From Asparagopsis taxiformis (Eukaryota; Rhodophyta; Florideophyceae; Bonnemaisoniales; Bonnemaisoniaceae): 28,361 nucleotides of DNA. This document shows, piece after piece, positions 9,701 to 17,738 of the stretch. Location of the stretch: contig JALQPE010002176.1 in the NCBI GenBank assembly GCA_030407315.1, forward strand, positions 1 through 28,361, given 5' to 3'. Under the pieces are notes generated by a model. That model made no database searches, was not told the origin of the DNA, and was given only the letters and a program-made list of their open reading frames with translations. Position numbers and translations under genes: made by a program. Position 1 is the stretch's first letter. Each line of letters opens with the position of its first letter.

Positions 9701-10650
9701 TTTCGGTACTTCTTGGGACATGGGGGGGGAGGAGGTGCACAAGGACCCTGGGAACCGGCAGCTGTGGAGTCCTATTGTCAATACGGGGGACGATGAAACA
9801 GATGAGAAGAACCGGAATGAGGGGAGGGCTCGCTTCACGTCTACGCGCCACTGCCTGGTTGACTATGCCGAGAACGATGAGACGCATATCGACCGGTTCA
9901 AGTTTGTGACGCGGCGAGCCCTGCTGGATGTGTGGTTGGGAATCCTTGTCCGGCTGATAGGGCTGGAGGAGTGCGGTTTACCGGGAGAAAAACTTGTCAT
10001 GCCGGCATCTGGGGGACGGTTTTTTGATAACGGGAAAGGGGTGTCCTCGGCAGGTCCCACACAATGATTTCCCTGTTCCTCCTCGCGACCGCAAAGATCA
10101 ACTTCCGGGTTACTTTGTTATTGCCAACGGAGATGACCCATTCCCTATCTGGGTGTGTCCAGGGTCCCACAAGTACGTCTTTTCCAAGCGCTGGAATTAG
10201 ATATGTACGCCAAGACGATGAAGCTGAAGAAGGTAATTGTTCCGCCACGTTCAGTCTTCATCGGTCACGGCCATGTACAACATGCCGGGGCAGGGCATGT
10301 CGACAGAGTTGTGTCACACACGACAACGAGGTATCACACGTATTTCAGGAATGCGTCGTATCCGATTCCCGACAATGTTTCGTTTGGTTTTCATCAGGCG
10401 GTTGGGATTCGAAGAAGAAGTAATCCCCAATGCTCCGCGCCGGTCTGCCAGGCAAAGTCAACCGGCACCTGTCAATGTTCGCCACAAGACAGTTGTTCCC
10501 ATCCCGGTCAAGAAAGATCGTAGGCCGAAGAGGGGCAGCTCGGATGATGCGGATGAAGACGACAGAACTCGCAAGGATATAATGCACACCGAGTGGGCCC
10601 CGGTAGTGCCTCTTCTGCCGGGAGAACCTGGATATCTAGTTCACTATTAG
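6752..10650 (+). CDS. ParB/sulfiredoxin-like domain protein with C-terminal 2OG-Fe(II) dioxygenase; frameshifted
   Basis: Predicted protein of about 1,300 codons from ATG 6752 (ACCATGG context) to TAG 10648-10650. Order: an N-terminal low-complexity part with three GTK(H/R)PARS-like repeats (7258-7365); a ParB-like domain (7450-7760) with VIDGLHRLNAM; a helical part (7900-8560); a basic then acidic disordered linker with KKKTKARRKRR (8610-9040); a domain leading into a 2-oxoglutarate/Fe(II) oxygenase (9586-10350); and a basic tail KKDRRPKRG. ParB-type folds bind DNA and nucleotides in partition proteins, while 2OG oxygenases oxidise C-H bonds, including methyl groups on bases or lysines. The substrate here is unknown. 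About ten one-base frame changes interrupt the frame, including at G8 9722-9729 and T6 10020-10025. The domains make sense only if read as one gene. Confidence 0.65.
7258..7365 (+). repeat. short internal coding repeat
   Basis: Three near-identical blocks (TACGAAGCATCCAGCACGCTCC, GCACGAAGCGCCCTGCTCGC and GCACGAAGCACCCTGCTCGC) about 45-50 bp apart encode a repeated GTK(H/R)PARS-type peptide. Frame changes between blocks suggest slippage or assembly error here. Confidence 0.6.
7450..7765 (+). other. ParB/Srx-like domain
   Basis: The plus-strand frame reads ATVLVRQLVEP, then DHVEDLRNNMLAVGY, then ITVTVL, and finally VTVIDGLHRLNAMHSI (palindromic-looking turn at 7713-7748). This reproduces the ParB N-terminal pattern: I.V..I.P, a helix ...L..SI...G, a strand, and the terminal DG.HR..A box, where bacterial ParB has GERR and sulfiredoxin G-C-H-R. 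The His-Arg of the box is intact. Confidence 0.6.
9586..10415 (+). other. 2-oxoglutarate/Fe(II) dioxygenase domain (PhyH-like)
   Basis: The domain opens with ERGYTVMHNF, a usual first strand. The iron-binding H-x-D is HND at 10060-10068 (RQVPHNDF). PGYFVIANGDDPFPIWVCPGSH follows, in two pieces, as the central sheet. VQHAGAG supplies the distal histidine (10281-10283), and RYHTYF gives the 2OG-binding arginine (10329-10331), 16 codons further on. This is the double-stranded beta-helix signature. It is not evidently TET/JBP; the spacing recalls phytanoyl-CoA-dioxygenase-like enzymes. At least two frame changes fall inside. Confidence 0.7.
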
Positions 10651-10964
10651 GTGACGACGAAGAGGAAGAACGTTTTTCCGACGGCTAGATAGCTTAACAA
10701 CAACTACTTTAGGAAACAATTATCGAGAATATAATCATCTCCTTTATCACTTTCACTCTACGAACCTAGTATAATGTACTTCCGTTCCATGCTTTCAAAC
10801 TAGATTGTCCATTCCCTCGTCGGTTGGAGCATGATTTCCAGGACGATTCCCTCACATCTCTAGACTCGATAGTCTATGCTAGAAATAGCAGAACAATTGG
10901 GTTTGTACGTGCTTCATCGCCTACTTGCTTCCGGTAATGGGTGGACGTGCACGATACACGATCA
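10651..10964 (+). other. 3' flank of the ParB-dioxygenase gene, no gene seen
   Basis: A/T-richer DNA between the TAG at 10648 and the repeat array, probably holding the 3' UTR. No canonical AATAAA signal is seen; AATATAATC at about 10728 is the nearest A/T motif. Confidence 0.4.
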
Positions 10965-12420
10965 ACCTGAAATAGACGTCCGGTGGATGTCCAGCTCAGA
11001 TGCATTGCTGGCCAGACCAGAAATTCTACAATTTCGGGCACAAAAAAATATTAAAAACATCGATTGGGCGGTCGATTGTGCCGTACGGCACACCCCATCT
11101 CAAAAACATGTTCACATGTGCATGTTTTTGAGAATACCCATTTTAATTCAAATCAAGGTGTCTAATTTGGCCACAACGGCCCCAGGCAACCGGAGCCGCC
11201 GCCCGAGTTGGGCCTCACTGGCTTCTGTAAGCACCAACTGTAAGCCAAATCGCGTCTTACGAAGGTTCGATTCCAGGCTTTGCCTAAGTTATGCTAGGGT
11301 ACATCTTTTTCCCTGTTTCATCATGGTCCCGCCTTACTCCCTCACGACAAACACTACTCACCCATCACGTTACTCATATTCCGTGCACCTTGTATGAGTA
11401 GTCAACCCGCCTGCTCAGTTGCTGCAATGCGTGGATGTAGGCAGCACACGACCAACCTGAAATGGACGTCTGGCGGATGTCCAGCTCAGATGCATTGCTG
11501 GCCAGCCCAGAAATTCTACAATTTCGGGCACAAAAATATTCCAAAAATATCGATTTGGGCGGTCGATTGTGCCGTACGGCACACCCCCATCTCAAAAACA
11601 TGTTCACATGTGCATGTTTTTGAGAATAGCCCAAATTTTAATTCAAATCAGGTGTCTAATTTGGCACAACGGCCCCAGGCACCGGAGCCGCCGCCCCGAG
11701 TTGGGCCATCACTGGCTTCTGTAAGCCAACTGTAAGCCCAAATCGCGTCTACGAATGTTCGATTCCAGCTCAAGCCTAGTTATGCGGGTGACATTTTTTC
11801 CCTGTTTCATCATGGTCCCGCCTTACTTCCCTCACGACATACTCCCCTCACGTCTCATTTCCGTGCACCTTGTATGAGTAGTCACCCGCCTGCTCAGTTG
11901 CTGCCATGCGTGCGATGTAGGCAGCACACGACCAACCTGAAATGGACGTCTGGCGGATGTCCAGCTCAGATCATTGCTGCCAGCCAGAAATTCTAAAAAT
12001 TTCGGGCACAAAAATATTCCAAAAATATCGATTTGGGCGGTCGATTGTGCCGTACGGCACACCCCCATCTCAAAACATGTTCACATGTGCATGTTTTTGA
12101 GAATAGCCCAAATTTTAATTCAAATCAGGTTGTCTTAATTTGGCCACAACGGCCCCAGGAACCGGCCGCCGCCCCGAGTGGGGCTATCACTGGCTTCTGT
12201 AAGCACTAACTGTAAGGCTAAATGGTGCCTAACGACGGGTCGATTTGAGGCTCAACACGTCAGGGACAGGTCTTGGTCCTTGTTCCATCATGGTCCCGCC
12301 TCACTCTCTCACGACCAACCTGAAATGGACGTCCGGTGGATGTCCAGCTCGATTGCACTGCTGGCCAGCCCAGAAATTCTAAAATTTCCGAAAAATCAAT
12401 TTGGTGGCCCAGCATCTCCT
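10965..12420 (+). repeat. tandem array of structured repeats, copies 5-8
   Basis: Four plus-oriented units begin near 10968, 11458, 11938 and 12322. Periods are about 490, 480 and 384 bp. Copies 5-7 carry the 16-bp palindrome at 11077-11092, 11568-11583 and 12046-12061, each followed by the long hairpin. Copy 8 stops after the CAGAAATTCTAAAATTTC segment. Linkers between copies hold GTGTCTAATTTGGCCACAAC and GCATCACTGGCTTCTGTAAG-like pieces, and a TTCGATTCC B-box-like motif (11264 and 11757). Units differ mostly by one-base indels. Confidence 0.85.
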
Positions 12421-12460
12421 CTGCCGAAAATTCCCGCAGTCACTTCTGATATACTATATC

Positions 12461-12481
12461 GTAGTAGTAGTAGTAGTAGTC
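12461..12481. repeat. GTA trinucleotide microsatellite
   Basis: About six GTA units directly right of the truncated repeat copy 8. The following 12482-12780 is unremarkable A/T-balanced DNA with no gene I can support. Confidence 0.8.
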
Positions 12482-12780
12482 TAGACGTGTTTCGCACTTG
12501 TACGCATCAGGGAAGGCTGCACCGAAAGTTGAGACTACGCTACTTGTGTACCGCGTCGTCTGAAATAGCGAGTAGTGTTTGTTGTATAATTGTGGAGTAT
12601 GCGTCTAGTGGTTTGTAAAGCTTGCAGAACGGGATAGGGATGTGGGTGGCCCTATTTTATGAATACATGAGTACCAATATTCAGGGTTGACAAAGCGGAA
12701 AGTCATAGGCTCGTACATGTTTGAGATTGCATAGTGGAGAAAATATTTACATCGAAATTTACATGGAGCAGATGGAGGTT

Positions 12781-13740
12781 TTTGAGGATGAGGTATGAGA
12801 GGAAGAAAATCTTCTGTTGTATGAGGATGTGTTCTGTGGAGGGATGCAATCTATGGATGGTACAGGGGGAGGTGGAAATGTACGGAGTGCGGGTTTAGAT
12901 TGGAGTGTGATTCGAGAGGAGTGCCGACAAGCATATTATGGGGATTGGGAGACGCTGCGGGGTGTTGGGGTAGTGAGGGCGGAGGAGGTGTTTAGGTGGG
13001 ACCGTAGGAGGGTGCGGTTGAAGGCGCCGAGAGGAGGTGGTTTTAGGAAAGTGAGGAGAAAGAGGGGGAGGGGGTGGCGTCTGTTCTGGCTGTGGTGAGT
13101 GGGGATGTGATGGAGAAGAAGGGGGTTATTGTATTTGGGGAGGGAGGGGAGTGGGAGGAGGGTGCGAAGTGGGGAGTTGATATGTGTTTCAGAGCGGGGA
13201 GGTTTCTGGGGAGACGGCGGGGGTGTCACCCCGCAGTGCGGGAGCGTGGGCCGGTGGTGGTGGTGTATACGGTATCGAAGATGCGGATGGCGTGGGGGCA
13301 TGGAGCAGCTGAGGGAGGGAGGGGTGGAGCAGGTCGGGTACGGGATGGGGAGTGAGAGGTTTTGGAAGAGTAAGCTGCAGGGGAAGTTTGTGTAGAGGGC
13401 GAAGGAGAGGGGTTGAGGGTAGAGGAGAGAGGGTATTGAAGAACAATACGTTGCAAAGGTGTTGGGGGAGAGCATGGTCGAGGAGATAGGGGGTGTTTTT
13501 TCCTATTCTGAGGTAGTATGAGGACTGGTTATACGAAATCTGTACGGTAGAGCAGAAAATAGGTATGGAATGGAGGTGTGCACCGTGGAAGCGGGGATAG
13601 GTAGCTGAAAATGCGTGCTAGAGTTGTATTGGGGGTGTTTGAGGCACAGTACGGGGGAGGTGAGCACCAACTGGAGGGGGTGTGAGCGAGAGGATGAAAA
13701 AATTAAAGACAAAATTGGAGTCGACCGACAAGGAAAAATA
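12781..13740. other. C-poor, G-rich strand-asymmetric region without a credible gene
   Basis: For about 950 bp the plus strand is dominated by G and A with little C. Open frames exist on both strands, but they encode low-complexity Gly/Arg/Glu or Pro/Ser/Leu strings, so they look like effects of composition. A short piece near 12890-12960 (DWSVIREECRQAYYGDWETL) is more protein-like and could be a relic of a coding sequence. Confidence 0.45.
13137..13155 (+). other. canonical G-quadruplex motif
   Basis: GGGG-A-GGG-A-GGGG-AGT-GGG satisfies four G-tracts of three or more with loops of 1-3 nt. It lies inside the G-rich region. Confidence 0.7.
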
Positions 13741-13744
13741 GAGT

Positions 13745-14052
13745 GGTCGCCGTGATGGATGCGGACATCCATGTCGAGCACGGCGGCAGAAATTTCTGGG
13801 GTCGAAATTTTTGAATTTCTGAACCGGCGACCGTCCTAGGTGGACATAGACATGGCGGAAGTCCATCCCGAGGGGGACATCCGTGGTACTAGAAACAATG
13901 AATGTCGCCCTAGTAATACTAGACGTACTAGACCGCATGGACGTCCGGTTCTAGGCGGACATCCAAAAATACTGGAGAACATGGACGTCCGCCTAGTAAT
14001 ACTAGGTGTACTAGAGGTTGTGGACGTCCGCGTCCATTTCCAAGAACACAGA
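13745..14052. repeat. GGACGTCC-rich repeat cluster at the retroelement breakpoint
   Basis: CCTAGTAATACTAG occurs at 13909-13922 and 13992-14005 (83-bp period), each followed by GTACTAGA and a GGACGTCC. CAGAAATTTCTG and CGAAATTTTTGAATTTCTG (13790-13820) resemble, in reverse, a segment of the main structured repeat. The cluster ends exactly where copy B of the chromovirus starts. Confidence 0.6.
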
Positions 14053-14116
14053 CGGTGCCCGGTTCGAGTTCGATTCGATGCTCCGTAGCATTGATTTCGC
14101 CGAGGCGTCCGCTCGT

Positions 14117-15577
14117 TCACATTGACAAATGTGTGGCTAGCATCTCGTTGATGCGCTTTCGTAAGTCCTCGTCGTCGAGGTGCGACAAATCGATTGTCGA
14201 CTGCCAACTCGTGGTGGGGTCGTTCCCCTTTTCGTTGACCAACGGGTCCGGCGTTTCGTCGCCCAGCCCGTTCGTATTCGTCCGCGTCGTCGCGTCGACT
14301 AGCGGTAGGTTCAAAACCTTCGCGAGGGCTTCGCCGCCCTCACGTTTGAGTGGGACGATTCCCAACGGGGAGCGTACCGCGTACGCAATCGTCGCGCCTT
14401 TCGGCAATTCGCGGTCCTTCCTCGTGAAGTTCGACACGATGATAGAGAACGTCTCTCTCGGTCCTACGTCGACCACTCCGTTGGCTATGCGCAGCCCATG
14501 CCGGAATTGCACCGACGCTTTCGGTTCGAGGAACACGAGTCCGGTCGCGTCCGTCGTCACGTTGACGGTCCGTTGCGACATCGCCGGTACACGCGTGTAC
14601 TTCGTCAGGCGAACCGAGAACGTTCGGCTCGGCCTATTCGAGGCCGTGTTACGCTCGCGGTGCTTCGGGTGTTCCACGTTTGGATTCGTCTCTTCCCCCT
14701 CCTCGTACGGAGTCGTCGTATCGCCTTCCGCGATAATGGGTATCGTATCTCCCCGATGGAGTTCGATTGTCTGCGCTTGACAGCGTATAGCATCGACATG
14801 CTTCGACATGAACGACGTGCCCATTATAACGGGAACAGCCAGCGTGTTGGCTACGAAGAATTTGACGCGGAACAGCGAGTTCCCCAGCCTGACACGAAGC
14901 AGGATGGCGCCTTCGATAGGCAAACGTCGCCCGTTGGCGTCTCCGAGCTTCGGTAGCTCTTCGTCACGTAGACAGCGGTCGACCCAGTCGTAGGGCAGTA
15001 AACTTGTTCGTATCAAGTTGTAGCCGCTGCACGTATCCATCGCGATGGTAATCGCCCTCATCACGTTGAGGTCTAGTCCGATCGTTCCGGATACGATATA
15101 ATGCTTCGACGCAAGTAGGCACGTATGCCCGTCGAGGACCAACGGTTCGGTCCTGACCGGCGCGCGGTCTGCGTCTTCGCTAGCGGTTCGTCGCTTCACC
15201 GTATGAGCCCGTATGGCTTCTTTTGCGTCGACACGCTTCGTATAAGCCGCGTGCTTGGCTTTCTCGCGCTCGGAAGCGTCGTGCTTCCGGGTAGCGCGTC
15301 TCGCTCGTCTGCGAGGCTTCCTCTTCGTGTGAGGTTCGGTTGTCCCGTCGGACTTCGTTTCTTCCCCCACGTCGGGTGTCGTGTGACTCGAGTTGGCCTT
15401 CGCGGCCGTGAGCTTTACGTAACTCTCGTTCGTCGGTGAGCCTGCGGAGGACCAATCATCGACGTCGGTCTTCCCCCTTTCACGTAAGGGTTCAGGCGAT
15501 GTGGGTGGCTCGTGACCTACATCGCCTGGTCGCTTTCCGGCGCGGGGCCGTTCGACACGTCGTCGTCGTGAGCCCAC
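14117..15577 (-). CDS. pro: retropepsin-type protease region, copy B
   Basis: Open for 486 codons with no ATG needed. It overlaps gag by about 60 nt in the -1 frame, so it is probably made by frameshifting. The N-terminal third is very basic (KRKPRRRARRATRK). The protease follows: ITIAMDTCSGYNLIR around 15029-15043, where the catalytic D-T-G is D-T-C, then LLRVRLGNSLFRVKFFVAN and AVPVIMGTSFMSKH, the usual I-x-G-x-x-F after the flap. The remaining 200 residues are a linker toward reverse transcriptase with no known fold. The stop at 14117 lies in a second overlap: the following homologous residues (TFVNV.ERTPRRN) continue in the next -1 frame. Confidence 0.75.
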   Translation of the reverse strand: MGSRRRRVERPRAGKRPGDVGHEPPTSPEPLRERGKTDVDDWSSAGSPTNESYVKLTAAKANSSHTTPDVGEETKSDGTTEPHTKRKPRRRARRATRKHDASEREKAKHAAYTKRVDAKEAIRAHTVKRRTASEDADRAPVRTEPLVLDGHTCLLASKHYIVSGTIGLDLNVMRAITIAMDTCSGYNLIRTSLLPYDWVDRCLRDEELPKLGDANGRRLPIEGAILLRVRLGNSLFRVKFFVANTLAVPVIMGTSFMSKHVDAIRCQAQTIELHRGDTIPIIAEGDTTTPYEEGEETNPNVEHPKHRERNTASNRPSRTFSVRLTKYTRVPAMSQRTVNVTTDATGLVFLEPKASVQFRHGLRIANGVVDVGPRETFSIIVSNFTRKDRELPKGATIAYAVRSPLGIVPLKREGGEALAKVLNLPLVDATTRTNTNGLGDETPDPLVNEKGNDPTTSWQSTIDLSHLDDEDLRKRINEMLATHLSM

Positions 15578-17738
15578 GAAGCTCGTTCGTCATCGTGACT
15601 CGTTTCCACCTCGAGTGGTGTTTCGTCAGCGGAGGTCGTCACGTAGACTCCGCTGCGGCCATTACGCTGGCCATTTCGTTCGTTCGCCCACGGGCGGGGG
15701 TCACGTCGGTCATTACGAAAGTCGCCGCGGCGCCTGTCGAAGGGCCTTCCCCCGTCACGATTGGGGTTTCGGAGTATCGTAGGCGGCGTGCCGTACCTCC
15801 GCGGGTTCACGTTCCCTCGCTCACCAGGTCGTTCCTGGTTACGTTTTGCCATTCGTTGGCGAAAGTACTCAGCCTGACGTGGGTTGCTCTTCACGTGGAA
15901 GAGGTAGTACTTGTACGCGAAAAAGATCCGTTGATCTGGCGTCAGACGCGGACACGTAAACGCCGAGTGGCCATCTTCGCGGCATGACCAACACGACAGC
16001 GTCCAGTAATCATTCGGGATTACGAAGTGCGCCAATTGCGTCTGCTCGCTCGTGAGCTTCGGCACGTCCTCGCATGGACGGTTCAATCGAGCTTCGAGCT
16101 CGTCCGGCGTTTCGTTTGCCGTTTTCGTATCGTTAGGCGGCGGCCCGTTCGTGAAGAGTATCGCCTCTAAATTCTCGGCAACGTGAGCCGCGGCGAGCGA
16201 TACATCGTCATCATCCCTCGCGGGGATGTTCAGGTTACCATCGTGGTAACTGGGCTCGCTAGCCCGTTCATTACGTAAGTACGCGGACTCATCGTAGTCC
16301 GCGAACTTCCTCGACTCGTGGTCGGAAATAGCCAACGTAGGCTTCACCGGAAACCGCACTTTCGGTTTCGCGGCTGACGCGACAGCTGCCGTACGTGCAC
16401 GGAAGGTCGTTCCTTCGGCCGTCGCCAATCGTCTCACAACGGTGAGGTCGTTCCTCTCTCGTTCGGGGAGTGACCGGAGTCGTTCCGTCACGGCTGCCCG
16501 CGTCGAGGGCAGTAAACCACGTACGTAGTGGTGAACGAGGAGTCGGTCCGTAAACTCGTAGTTGCACGCCCGCGTGGCGGTGTCGAGTCTATCAGTGTAC
16601 TGATTCTCGTCCTCGTTAGGACTCTGCGTGATCATCGTGACCTTTTCGTAGGCCTCCTGCAGCACGTCGTCTTGCAGGTAACGTTTAATCAACGCGTTGA
16701 TTACGTGAGGCCACGAGAACCTCTCCGTCGGATCAGTCGTGATCACACCAGTCGTACACTGGGAATCGTAGAACCGTCGGGCGTCCCCTTCGAGGAAGAA
16801 GTGCAGCGCACGTACTGCCACTCCCTCGCACACTCCGAGTGTGCTGAACCCATCACGTATTTGGGCGAGGAATCTGAGCAACGCAATCGGATTCCGGCCG
16901 GAGAACGGCTTTAACGTAGGGAAAAGTCCCTCCAGCTCACGTTTGAGCATATGTACGCTTTGATTCTCGTTCACGTAGAGATGTTCACGTACATCGTTAA
17001 GTCGGTACATGCGGTACGACACCACGTTCGCAAATGCGTCGAGCATTGTCGTGTGCTCTGCCAACGCGTGGCAAACGGGTCCGAGGGCGTTCCCTGGTAA
17101 GCGTACCGCGTCGGCACGTTCGTTTTCGTGTACTCGCGTGTCCGTCGTGCTGAACGTTCCCAGCCACGGAATGTACGTCTCACGTGGCGGGGGAGCTCTC
17201 GTATCGAATTGCGCAGCTCGTGCTGCGTCCGCCGACCGCGCGTGGTCTGGCGTATCGTTAAAACGTAATTGCCTTCGTGGCGTCTCGTTGGGGTTGGCGA
17301 TGGCTCGTTGCACTGTCGCCCCCTTCCGTACGTTGTCGGGGTCGTCGGACCGGGTGTTGGTGGGTATCCTCCCGGAACGGCCGGGGAGGATTGCGAGTTA
17401 TAGGCGCGCGAGCCTTCTTCGTAATTCGGATCGCTTCCGCTCGGCGGAGCGGAACGTCCGGCGACGATTTCGTTGAATACTACGACAAACGAGTCGAGTC
17501 TTCCCTCCACGGCGGAGAGGCGGTTTCGTAAATCTTCGTTTTCCCGTTCGAGGGTCGCTGAGCGTTCACGTAACGCACGAGCTTCGCGCTCCGAGACTCC
17601 GAGTCTCTGCCTTACGGCTTCGTCGACGGCCGCGTCGCTCTCCCTTTCGATGTGACCTCGAAGGTCTTCGTACACTACGCGTAGTGCCGTGGGAGTCACG
17701 TTCCCTTCATTGAGCTTACCGCGCGTAGCGGGGTCCAT
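15517..17738 (-). CDS. gag: Gag polyprotein, chromovirus copy B (one frameshift)
   Basis: Structural protein that forms the cytoplasmic particle and packages element RNA. Start chosen at ATG 17738 (product begins MDPATRGKLNEG); the open frame upstream of it begins only with GTG. Residues 1-100 predict a coiled coil (EREARALRERSATLERENED), followed by a Pro-rich linker. At the C5 run 17319-17323 the frame changes by one base; from there it is open to 15517. The capsid part includes FLAQIRDGFSTLGV and ALHFFLEGDARRFYDSQ. A CCHC knuckle C-x2-C-x4-H-x4-C lies near 16000-15950, and a basic Arg/Asn-rich tail follows. The last 60 nt overlap the protease frame. Confidence 0.8.

Noticed and set aside
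6752..10650. bacterial plasmid partition gene or contaminant
   Set aside because: There is no ParA neighbour and no ribosome binding site. The fused dioxygenase, the Kozak-type start and the surrounding eukaryotic repeats argue against it.
10876..11397. 173-codon plus-strand frame
   Set aside because: It lies in the repeat array and is made of the same repeat-derived peptides.
12936..13475. 179-codon minus-strand frame
   Set aside because: It encodes a Pro/Ser/Leu/His string that simply mirrors the G-rich composition, with overlapping frames open on both strands.
15517..15577. canonical slippery heptamer for gag-protease frameshifting
   Set aside because: No X-XXY-YYZ sequence occurs in the gag frame within the overlap, so only the frame relation is reported.
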